A stretch of 7,472 nt of DNA from contig JAOUKW010000200.1 of assembly GCA_029882335.1 (NCBI GenBank), positions 1-7,472 of the forward strand, read 5' to 3'. The position numbers and the translations under genes are program-made. This stretch comes from Candidatus Heimdallarchaeota archaeon (GTDB lineage: Archaea > Asgardarchaeota > Heimdallarchaeia > Heimdallarchaeales > Kariarchaeaceae). Shown here in pieces: positions 1 through 6,006 of this stretch; position 1 is the first letter of the stretch; each line of letters opens with the position of its first letter. The notes below the pieces were generated by a model. It had not been told where the DNA came from and searched no databases. It saw only the letters and a program-made list of their open reading frames with translations.

Positions 1-609
1 GTCTTTTTCTTTTGTAATTGGAATTGATGTTAAAGGTCCCATTGACGGTATGTTTTGTACCTCTTCATAAGCCATTTTTTCCCATGGTTGATTGTTACCA
101 TTGACAAGATCATGGATTTGATCGTCGTATTCCATATATTCTGGAATATTTGGTTTTACCCATTTACTTCCTTTAGCAATTTTTTCTTGTAATTTGGTCA
201 TTGCAAATATTAGTGCTTCAGGTCTAACCGGGCATCCTGGTATATAGACATCAATAGGAATGATTTCATCAGCACCTCCAATTATTGCATAACTCTGATA
301 GTATTTACCACCTGAAGTTGCACATTCTCCCATGGATACTGCCCATTTTGGTTCTGGTATTTGTTCCCATAGCATTCGCAATCTAGGTGCAAGTTTATGG
401 GATACCGGTCCATTTATTACTAATGCATCTGATTGTCTCGGGGATGGTCTATAAATCATACCGAATCTCTCTGTATCAAATCTAGCCGTACCTGCAGCCA
501 TCATTTCTAATGCACAACACATAATACCAAATGTTAATGGCCATAATGAGCTTCTACGAGCCCAATTTACTCTTCCTTCTATAAAATTCTTAATTGATTG
601 AAAACTCAT
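1..609 (-). CDS. nuoB: NADH-quinone oxidoreductase subunit B (NuoB, complex I), 3' end cut by window edge
   Basis: This is the peripheral-arm subunit of respiratory complex I that carries the last iron-sulfur cluster (N2) and hands electrons to quinone at the membrane surface. Translating the minus strand from the ATG at 607-609 gives 203 residues with no stop before the window edge. The four N2 ligands are visible: adjacent Cys31-Cys32, Cys96 (in MGECA) and Cys126 (in PGCP). Family motifs YRPSPRQSD (53-61) and IPEPKWAVSMG (84-94) also match. NuoB is usually about 160-180 residues; here the homologous core ends near residue 150 and a polar tail continues to the edge. The frame is open upstream to about 721, with a GTG at 637-639, but the ATG is preferred because homology starts just after it. 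Only a weak AGGT precedes it. NuoA is not encoded immediately upstream; the rest of the nuo operon would lie beyond base 1. Family assignment is secure. Confidence 0.95.
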   Translation of the reverse strand, partial: MSFQSIKNFIEGRVNWARRSSLWPLTFGIMCCALEMMAAGTARFDTERFGMIYRPSPRQSDALVINGPVSHKLAPRLRMLWEQIPEPKWAVSMGECATSGGKYYQSYAIIGGADEIIPIDVYIPGCPVRPEALIFAMTKLQEKIAKGSKWVKPNIPEYMEYDDQIHDLVNGNNQPWEKMAYEEVQNIPSMGPLTSIPITKEKD

Positions 610-641
610 GGGAAGACCTACTTGTATTTGGTATCTCACGT

Positions 642-655
642 GATAACTTAAAATC
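642..655 (-). promoter_or_regulatory. possible TATA-like element upstream of nuoB
   Basis: In the 104-base gap between the ketopantoate-reductase-like gene and nuoB, the minus strand reads GATTTTAAGTTATC, an AT-rich stretch about 33-46 bases upstream of the nuoB ATG. An archaeal TATA box here would place transcription start about 25 bases downstream, giving a short leader before the ATG at 609. The match is loose and based on spacing only. The rest of the gap shows just a small inverted repeat (GCAA/TTGC arms, 702-713) after the upstream stop codon. Confidence 0.25.
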
Positions 656-713
656 AACGGTTGGCTCAAAAGATATTTCTTGTTATTTTCTTGCAAATCT
701 AGCAATATTTTGC

Positions 714-1712
714 CTATAGTTTACAATTATAAGGAATTTCATTCTGAATAAACAAAGTTAGGTTCTCTAATGTTAGTGCTTCATAGGTGGTAGGTAGTTC
801 TACTACAATATCTCTAACAATCTTCGCGTAGATGGCTCCTTTTTGGACAAAATAATCTAATAATTCATCCACATTTGATCTAGATCCTCCATATTTTTCT
901 ATTCCTAATTGTGTTGATACTTTGTGTAAGTTATGTTCAGTTGGATATTTCTTCATTGTTACAAGATTATCATGAAATTTGGTTAGACGAATATCCATAA
1001 TTTCACTTGTTGGATATCCTGAATACAATATTGCCTCATCAAATAGTATATGTATTAACCAAATAATGACATTATCTCTCATTCCTTGTGGGTATGGTTG
1101 TTTAATTAGTGCCAGCACCGGGCTAACTACATTAAGACATAATTTTCTCATTAATTCAAGAGACAAGTCTTCTATAAAGTTAATATCTAAAGTTTGATGG
1201 AACATCTGTATTACTGGTTCAATCATTGATCTTGTTGCAATACTTCTTGGTGGTATTCCAATTCTTGTTTCTGCAGTGCGGTGATAATATACTTCTTCAT
1301 TATTGATTAATGCAGCACTCCACCAAATTGTTCCCTGAAATACTGGATTATTTGGAAAATGCTTGAGTAAAATCTCACCAGACCGTAATCCATTTTGAAG
1401 AGATATTAATATTGTATTCGAAGTGATAATTGATGATAATTGAATGATGATTTCTTCTGTATGTTGTTCTTGAACTGTTATAATAACAATTTGAGGTTCA
1501 TATTTAGTTTCAATGAGATGATCCGTGGATACTATCTGTACTTCAATGGTTTCATTTAATTGTCCTTGAACTTTGAGAGAAACAGTACCGAATGGGGGTG
1601 ATCTACGTAGAATCCATGGATTGTATCCTTGTTTTTGAAGCATAACACCAATTACTGAACCAATACTTCCTCCACCTGCAATTAGGATTTTGGCTTGATT
1701 TTGAACGGTCAT
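714..1712 (-). CDS. ketopantoate reductase family (ApbA/PanE-like) NAD(P)-dependent protein
   Basis: A 332-residue protein with the fold order of ketopantoate reductase, the enzyme that reduces 2-dehydropantoate to pantoate for coenzyme A synthesis. The N-terminus has a Rossmann nucleotide-binding loop GGGSIG (13-18). A conserved LQNG follows, with Asn107 matching Asn98 of E. coli PanE, then a helical C-terminal domain beginning with RKLCLN (189-194), in which Lys190 matches catalytic Lys176. Two other family residues do not line up by eye: the Lys72 position is Gln81 (in TVQEQ) and the Glu256 position appears to be Lys291. The exact substrate is therefore uncertain and no gene symbol is given. 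The ATG at 1710-1712 has no clear ribosome binding site, which would suit a leaderless transcript. The gene is divergent from the DUF151 gene and followed by nuoB on the same strand; neither neighbour suggests a pathway. It could be a true but divergent PanE, or a paralogue acting on another 2-oxo acid. Confidence 0.8.
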   Translation of the reverse strand: MTVQNQAKILIAGGGSIGSVIGVMLQKQGYNPWILRRSPPFGTVSLKVQGQLNETIEVQIVSTDHLIETKYEPQIVIITVQEQHTEEIIIQLSSIITSNTILISLQNGLRSGEILLKHFPNNPVFQGTIWWSAALINNEEVYYHRTAETRIGIPPRSIATRSMIEPVIQMFHQTLDINFIEDLSLELMRKLCLNVVSPVLALIKQPYPQGMRDNVIIWLIHILFDEAILYSGYPTSEIMDIRLTKFHDNLVTMKKYPTEHNLHKVSTQLGIEKYGGSRSNVDELLDYFVQKGAIYAKIVRDIVVELPTTYEALTLENLTLFIQNEIPYNCKL

Positions 1713-1773
1713 ATACTAATAAAAGATTTAGAAAACAAAGGTTTTTTGTATTTGATTAGTCTAAATAATAAAT
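1713..1773. promoter_or_regulatory. divergent intergenic promoter region
   Basis: These 61 very AT-rich bases separate two divergently transcribed start codons and must hold both promoters unless they extend into the genes. On the plus strand a T-rich stretch (gttttttgtattt, 1741-1753) lies about 21-33 bases before the GTG start. On the minus strand an AT-rich stretch lies at a similar distance from the ATG at 1712. Neither start has a recognisable Shine-Dalgarno sequence, which fits leaderless archaeal transcripts. No individual TATA box can be called with confidence. Confidence 0.4.
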
Positions 1774-2226
1774 GTGGCAGAATCTTTTATCAAGGTGATA
1801 GATGTCCAAGTTCTTACATTAGGAACGAGAGATGGAACTCCCGATCCAAACTCACGACCAATAATTCGGTTTGAACTGGAGGATGGTAGGGAATTTATTA
1901 TGGTAAGTATTCCCACTGATATCGCTTTGAATTTAAGCATGATTATCAATGATATTGAATCTAATGATTCAAGACTCTATATTCATCAATTAATAGGTGA
2001 GTTGGCTTTGGTGGAGAAAGTAGAAATAGATTTGATGATACCACAATCTGATGTATATCAAGCAACGATTTATCTCAAACCAGAGGGTTTTGAAAAGACA
2101 CTACAATTTCAAATGGTTCCCTCTAATGCAACTTTAATTGCACTTTCCAATTCTGCCCCTATTTATGTAGCCGAAACTTTGGTTAAACAAGCTGAAGAAG
2201 CACTGGGCAGATCTGGAAATCGATAA
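1774..2226 (+). CDS. bifunctional nuclease (BFN/DUF151) domain protein
   Basis: A 150-residue soluble protein that is essentially one DUF151/BFN domain. Visible family features are an N-terminal strand pair around VLTLGTRDGTPDP, a central segment reading PIIRFELEDGREFIMVSIP (the usual pattern of ligand or residue chemistry followed by a conserved 'interface' strand), and a C-terminal signature VPSNATLIALSNSAPIYV (about 118-135). The last corresponds to the family's R-P-S-D-A-(I/V)-A-L-A block before 'PIYV'. Members have been described as having DNase and RNase activity in plants, but the cellular role of most prokaryotic ones is unknown. The signature's usual Asp is Asn here. The start is a GTG immediately overlapping an out-of-frame ATG (ATGTG at 1772-1776); no ribosome binding site precedes it, so it is probably leaderless. 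It is the only plus-strand gene in the window and converges on the heme operon. Function beyond the family is not inferred. Confidence 0.85.
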   Translation: MAESFIKVIDVQVLTLGTRDGTPDPNSRPIIRFELEDGREFIMVSIPTDIALNLSMIINDIESNDSRLYIHQLIGELALVEKVEIDLMIPQSDVYQATIYLKPEGFEKTLQFQMVPSNATLIALSNSAPIYVAETLVKQAEEALGRSGNR

Positions 2227-2242
2227 TTCCTTCAAACTAATT

Positions 2243-3589
2243 CTATGATTGTGGTGAAATTTTATTTATTATTTTTCTAGCCTCTGCAATTAATCCATCA
2301 CATGAAATACTTGTCCAACCAATACCTGCAAGGGTAATTTGGTTATACTTTGTTTCTATATGCTCTTTCCAATTGATGTAGATACTATGATTCATCTGAA
2401 ATTGAGATATACCGTCAGGATTATGACTAACTATAGATGTATAAATTGGTTCTTCTTGCAGATTGAGTAACTTATTTAAGTCCTGTATTACCTGTTGAAT
2501 AATTTCTTCTGGATTAAGTTTTATTTTTTCAGGATGACGTTTTCCTCCAACAAATACTCTAAGTAGTTCTACATTATTTTTAGAGTGGTGTGGAAATAAT
2601 CTGGAAGTAAATAAAGTACCCAATATTCCAACTTCCTCTGAGGATGGAGATAAAAATCCATATCCATTCAATGGTTTTGGAAAGGCTGTGGGATTATATC
2701 CAAGTGTAACAATTGAAATGACTGATTGATTATTAAGAGGTAAAATCGGTTCATCGAAGAATTTAATCCTATTGGATGCAGATACACCTGTAGCCACAAT
2801 CAATTTATCACAGGAATATTGTTCAGCATTAGAATTAATTTGAATCGTGTCACTATTTGAATTTATCTCTGTTATAGTTGTATTATATTTTATATTTACT
2901 TTGGTACTTAGGTCATCAATAATACCTTGCATACCTTTTTCTGTTGTGTATAGGTGAGGTTGCTTTGTTTTATCTTTCTTTTTACCTGAATTTTTAGATA
3001 TTTTATTTTGTTTAAGAAATCCACGAATTACAGACCCTCCGAATAACTCTGCTTGTTTTAGCATGGGGAAACTGTATTTGACATTGATTTCAGATATATT
3101 ACCACCAAAAATTCCTGTGACAAATGCATCTAAAATAGGTACTAATCCTTTTCCAAATCTTCTCGAAATAAATTCCTTCACTGTTTCTTCCTCAGTAGTA
3201 GGTTTGATGAAGGGTTCTTTTAATAATCGTAATTTACCGAAAAATGGAATTAATGGGGTAAATATTGCAGATATTGGACCTGATGGAACAGTTACTAATT
3301 TTCCATTTTTAACTAGATATCTTTTTGCTGCCTCATCTGATGCAGCTATTTTTTCTTTATCGATCAAAGAAAAGAGGTAGTGTGTATTTTCTGATTTTCC
3401 TCTTAATCCTTCTGGACCCCATTCTGTTAGGAACCCATTATCTATAGTTGTTTTTATCAACCCTCCTGGTCTGTCTTTTTGTTCTAGTACTAATATTTCA
3501 TTATTACTTATACCTGAACGAATTAATCCATTGGCAATTGTTAATCCTGAAATTCCTGCTCCTATGATTATAATTTTCTTCTTTTCCAT
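2243..3589 (-). CDS. hemY: protoporphyrinogen oxidase, HemY/PPOX-type flavoprotein
   Basis: An FAD-dependent oxidase that removes six electrons from protoporphyrinogen IX to give protoporphyrin IX, the penultimate step of classical heme synthesis. It has 448 residues, normal for the family. The FAD-binding GAGISG loop is at 10-15, the ribose-binding Glu at 36 and DRPGG at 39-43. The HemY-typical RRFG (143-146) is followed by a TGIFGGN segment (158-164), and a C-terminal flavin motif near LAGIGW precedes the last helix. A lysine-rich, probably disordered loop spans about 190-211. No signal peptide or membrane helix is evident. The ATG follows a strong GGTGAT ribosome binding site overlapping the hemN stop, 8 bases away, and the gene is last in the operon. 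Related Gram-positive enzymes act on coproporphyrinogen III instead, but an adjacent HemN that makes protoporphyrinogen argues for the protoporphyrinogen substrate here. Some databases label this family HemG. Confidence 0.9.
   Translation of the reverse strand: MEKKKIIIIGAGISGLTIANGLIRSGISNNEILVLEQKDRPGGLIKTTIDNGFLTEWGPEGLRGKSENTHYLFSLIDKEKIAASDEAAKRYLVKNGKLVTVPSGPISAIFTPLIPFFGKLRLLKEPFIKPTTEEETVKEFISRRFGKGLVPILDAFVTGIFGGNISEINVKYSFPMLKQAELFGGSVIRGFLKQNKISKNSGKKKDKTKQPHLYTTEKGMQGIIDDLSTKVNIKYNTTITEINSNSDTIQINSNAEQYSCDKLIVATGVSASNRIKFFDEPILPLNNQSVISIVTLGYNPTAFPKPLNGYGFLSPSSEEVGILGTLFTSRLFPHHSKNNVELLRVFVGGKRHPEKIKLNPEEIIQQVIQDLNKLLNLQEEPIYTSIVSHNPDGISQFQMNHSIYINWKEHIETKYNQITLAGIGWTSISCDGLIAEARKIINKISPQS
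2258..2277 (+). terminator. possible T-rich archaeal terminator for the DUF151 gene
   Basis: About 30 bases downstream of the DUF151 stop the plus strand becomes strongly T-rich, with T-runs between 2260 and 2277 (tttatttattattttt), and no stem-loop precedes it. Archaeal RNA polymerase commonly terminates at such oligo-T stretches. The stretch lies inside the 3' end of the convergent oxidase gene, so the transcripts would overlap antisense by a few tens of bases. Composition alone supports this, and T-rich runs are common in this AT-rich window. Confidence 0.3.
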
Positions 3590-3592
3590 TAT

Positions 3593-3598
3593 ATCACC
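3593..3598 (-). promoter_or_regulatory. ribosome binding site of the protoporphyrinogen oxidase gene
   Basis: GGTGAT on the minus strand, complementary to the usual archaeal 16S 3' end, sits 3 bases before the ATG at 3589. Its first G is the last base of the hemN TAG stop, so termination on hemN places a ribosome directly at this start, suggesting translational coupling. Confidence 0.75.
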
Positions 3599-4965
3599 TA
3601 TAATGATTTGGAGAATAAATGAGTAGATCCTTGTAAATACCCATCAAATTTGGATGCTACAATACGTGCAAATATTCTTCCTTTTTGTGTAAGCTCCCAA
3701 GTGTGATTTTCTTTATAAGCGAATTCTAATTTTTGAAATTCATCCATTACTCGATCAATTTCCTGAGTGAATGTGTCTTTGTTTTCAGAATAATCTGCAT
3801 ATTTATTCATATTTATTTCACCTAGACATAAGATATCCATGATTAATTCCTTTCTATATCTATCTTCTGTACTCATTCTATGACCTTTAACTGTTGCACT
3901 TCCGTATTTATCCACTAATTGTTCATATTCATTCATATCTTTTGAATTTTGAGCATAGCTTGATTGAAATTCTGATATTGCAGAATATCCAAAGGCAATT
4001 AGGTCTGTTCCTGCTTTGGTTGTATAACCCATAAAATTTCTTCGTAAAGATTTATCTTTGTAACTTTTCCATAACTCATCATCCTTTAATGAGAAATGAT
4101 CGAATCCTACCTGTTGATAATTATGTTCTAGAAATAATTCCCTACCTTTAAGGAAGATATCAAATTTCTCTGACTTTTGTGGAATTACATCAAGAGGGAT
4201 GTGTTTATGGTGGGGGAATATAGTCGGGAAATGTGCAAAAGAATACAAAGCCACTCTTTCAGGCTTAAGTTCAAAGATTTTGTCCATTGTATCAATAAAT
4301 CCATTCATCGTTTGATAAGCCAATCCATAAATCAAATCAACATTGATACTCTCAAAATTTATACTTCTTGCATAATCTATTAATTCTTTTGTTTCCTCAA
4401 ATGTTTGAAACCGGTTGAGGTTGGTTTGTACTGTCTGATCGAAATCTTGAACTCCCATTGACAATCGGTTGAAATTAAAATCCCTTAGTACATCTAAATG
4501 ATTAGAAGAAGTTACTGATGGATGAACTTCTATTGACATTTCTGCATCTTTGGAGATGTGAAAATTATCGGAAATCGTTGTCAATATTGTCTGTAATTCT
4601 TCTGGTTTTAGATGTGTGGGTGTACCTCCTCCTAGATGTAATTGGATCACATCACCTTGGTGTTCCATTTGTTGTGCAGTAGCAATGATTTCCCTTGAGA
4701 GATAATCTAAATAATTATCAACACGTTCCTGCTTCTTGGTAATTAATACATTACATGCACAGAATAAACATCGTCGAATACAAAAAGGAATATGCAAATA
4801 CAGACTTAGAGATTGATTTGGTTTGAATTTCTGGACTTGAGATAAATGATCTTCAGGTGTGTAATTATCCGCATCCCAGTTGGGTACAGTCGGATAGCTG
4901 GTATATCTTGGTACTCTAATATCGTATTTCTCAATTTCTTCACTGGTGATTGATACTTCACTCAT
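3598..4965 (-). CDS. hemN: oxygen-independent coproporphyrinogen III oxidase (radical SAM)
   Basis: HemN decarboxylates two propionates of coproporphyrinogen III to vinyl groups, giving protoporphyrinogen IX without using oxygen. At 455 residues it is almost the same length as the E. coli enzyme (457). The N-terminal PRYTSYPT substrate-side motif (19-26) is present. The cluster motif HIPFC..RC.FCAC places Cys62, Cys66 and Cys69 as 4Fe-4S ligands and Cys71 next to them, with Tyr56 before; all have the same numbering as in E. coli. A GGGTPT motif for S-adenosylmethionine, a SMGVQDF segment and the C-terminal GYTTKAGTDLIAFG block follow. These separate true HemN from the HemW heme chaperone, which lacks the second CxC cysteine. 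The ATG at 4963-4965 overlaps the hemE 3' end by 8 bases and has a strong GGAGG ribosome binding site. It sits between HemE, which supplies its substrate, and the oxidase that takes its product. Confidence 0.96.
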   Translation of the reverse strand: MSEVSITSEEIEKYDIRVPRYTSYPTVPNWDADNYTPEDHLSQVQKFKPNQSLSLYLHIPFCIRRCLFCACNVLITKKQERVDNYLDYLSREIIATAQQMEHQGDVIQLHLGGGTPTHLKPEELQTILTTISDNFHISKDAEMSIEVHPSVTSSNHLDVLRDFNFNRLSMGVQDFDQTVQTNLNRFQTFEETKELIDYARSINFESINVDLIYGLAYQTMNGFIDTMDKIFELKPERVALYSFAHFPTIFPHHKHIPLDVIPQKSEKFDIFLKGRELFLEHNYQQVGFDHFSLKDDELWKSYKDKSLRRNFMGYTTKAGTDLIAFGYSAISEFQSSYAQNSKDMNEYEQLVDKYGSATVKGHRMSTEDRYRKELIMDILCLGEINMNKYADYSENKDTFTQEIDRVMDEFQKLEFAYKENHTWELTQKGRIFARIVASKFDGYLQGSTHLFSKSL

Positions 4966-5998
4966 TTACTTTCCTCCTTCTTTCTCTCACTGTACTAACC
5001 ATCATCTCGACATTATTAACCAAGGAATCTTTGTCTATCCCTATTCCTAGGTTGAATATATAATTGGATGGTCTTAATGGTAATATTTCATCCAATAATG
5101 TATTTACTGTTTTACGAACAATATTTGGGGATGTTAATAGATATGAAGGATCATAATTCCCTTGAATTGATTTGGTTTGGAGGATTTGATTTGCTGTAGA
5201 GAGGCTCATGGTTGTATCTATACTTATTGCATCAGATCCACAATGAATTGCCGAAGAAATCAGATGATTTGAGCCACGAGCATAGAATATTTTTTTAACT
5301 TCAGGGAAATTCGCGAATATTTCTTGATTATATGGCAAGCACCATTGATTAAATTGATCACTAGATAAAAATCCAGCCCAACTATCAAACAACTGTATGA
5401 TGTCTACTCCATTTGTTACTTGAGCTTGTAGTTGATCTGTAATTACGTTTGTCAAGAGTTTCATTAGTTTGTGAAATGCATCTGGGTGGTTGTATGCAAA
5501 TGCTTTGGTTATTACTGCATTTTTTGTAGATTTACCTTCTATCAAATAACTAGCCAGCGTAAAAGGTGCACCAGCAAACCCAATCAAAGCCTTATCCTTG
5601 AGTTCTTTTCTGGTTAATTTTATTGATTCTGCGAGATAAGGAAAATCTTCCTTTGCATTGGTTTGTTTTAAATTTTCGATGTCTGCTATAGATCTAACTG
5701 GATTATCAATAACAGGACCAATGTTTGGTTTAATTTGCAATCCACGATTCATTGCATAGATTGGTATGAGAATATCTGAAAAAATAATTGCTGCATCAAG
5801 ATCAAAACGATCAATTGGTTGTAAGGTGATTTCGGTGGCAATTTCAGGTGTTTGACAACGAATTTCGAAGGAATGTTTGGCCTGTATTTCTCGGTATTCT
5901 GGTAAATATCTACCTGCTTGTCGCATAAACCATATAGGGATGGTTTCGTATTCCTTTCCTTCAAGAACACCTAAAATCAACTCTCTACTTGTAACCAT
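4958..5998 (-). CDS. hemE: uroporphyrinogen III decarboxylase
   Basis: HemE removes four carboxyl groups from the acetate side chains of uroporphyrinogen III to give coproporphyrinogen III, diverting it from siroheme and cobalamin to heme. At 346 residues it is the normal length. The N-terminal signature MRQAGRYLPEYR (25-36) carries the substrate-binding Arg26 and Arg30. Asp75 in FSDIL matches the central Asp86 of human UROD, Tyr151 in SYLIEG matches Tyr164 and Ser206 in FDSWAG matches Ser219. The usual C-terminal N-L-G-H-G motif reads NLGIGI (316-321), so the position of human His339 is Ile319. Everything else looks intact, so I still call it HemE, probably active. The ATG at 5996-5998 is 4 bases after the hemL stop with GTGAT overlapping that stop. 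The last codons contain the hemN ribosome binding site. Confidence 0.94.
   Translation of the reverse strand: MVTSRELILGVLEGKEYETIPIWFMRQAGRYLPEYREIQAKHSFEIRCQTPEIATEITLQPIDRFDLDAAIIFSDILIPIYAMNRGLQIKPNIGPVIDNPVRSIADIENLKQTNAKEDFPYLAESIKLTRKELKDKALIGFAGAPFTLASYLIEGKSTKNAVITKAFAYNHPDAFHKLMKLLTNVITDQLQAQVTNGVDIIQLFDSWAGFLSSDQFNQWCLPYNQEIFANFPEVKKIFYARGSNHLISSAIHCGSDAISIDTTMSLSTANQILQTKSIQGNYDPSYLLTSPNIVRKTVNTLLDEILPLRPSNYIFNLGIGIDKDSLVNNVEMMVSTVRERRRKVNE
4973..4979 (-). promoter_or_regulatory. ribosome binding site of hemN, inside the hemE coding sequence
   Basis: The minus strand reads AAGGAGG, a near-perfect Shine-Dalgarno sequence, 7 bases before the hemN ATG. It lies within the codons for the C-terminal Arg-Arg-Arg of HemE (AGA AGG AGG), so the hemE tail doubles as the hemN initiation signal. 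Together with the 8-base overlap this suggests coupled translation. Confidence 0.8.
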
Positions 5999-6001
5999 AA
6001 C

Positions 6002-6006
6002 ATCAC
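6002..6006 (-). promoter_or_regulatory. ribosome binding site of hemE overlapping the hemL stop
   Basis: GTGAT on the minus strand, part of the archaeal GGTGAT signal, spans the hemL TGA and stands 3 bases before the hemE ATG. It has the same arrangement as at the hemN-oxidase junction, although the match is shorter. Confidence 0.5.

Noticed and set aside
637..639. GTG as an upstream start for nuoB
   Set aside because: The ten extra residues show no family similarity, and the likely promoter element is directly upstream of this position; the ATG at 607-609 is simpler.
702..713. Inverted repeat with GCAA/TTGC arms after the ketopantoate-reductase-like gene, considered as a terminator
   Set aside because: The stem is only 4 base pairs and no T-run follows it on the minus strand; too weak to call.
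979..1197. Open frame of 72 codons on the plus strand
   Set aside because: Lies wholly antisense to the ketopantoate-reductase-family gene, has no recognisable motif or ribosome binding site, and is best explained as a chance frame.
1761..1949. Open frame of 62 codons on the minus strand
   Set aside because: Antisense to the DUF151 gene and crossing the divergent intergenic region; no support.
3063..3380. Open frame of 105 codons on the plus strand
   Set aside because: Fully antisense to the well-supported HemY-type oxidase; its composition mirrors the opposite frame and it shows no family resemblance.
4177..4383. Open frame of 68 codons on the plus strand
   Set aside because: Antisense to hemN, whose frame is confirmed by motifs on both sides of this region.
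3598..4965. HemW-type heme chaperone instead of HemN
   Set aside because: HemW lacks the fourth cysteine of the CxC pair and the N-terminal PRYTSYPT motif; both are present here, and length and residue numbering match HemN.
5749..5970. Open frame of 73 codons on the minus strand
   Set aside because: Out-of-frame shadow of the N-terminal part of hemE, where the correct frame shows clear signature motifs.
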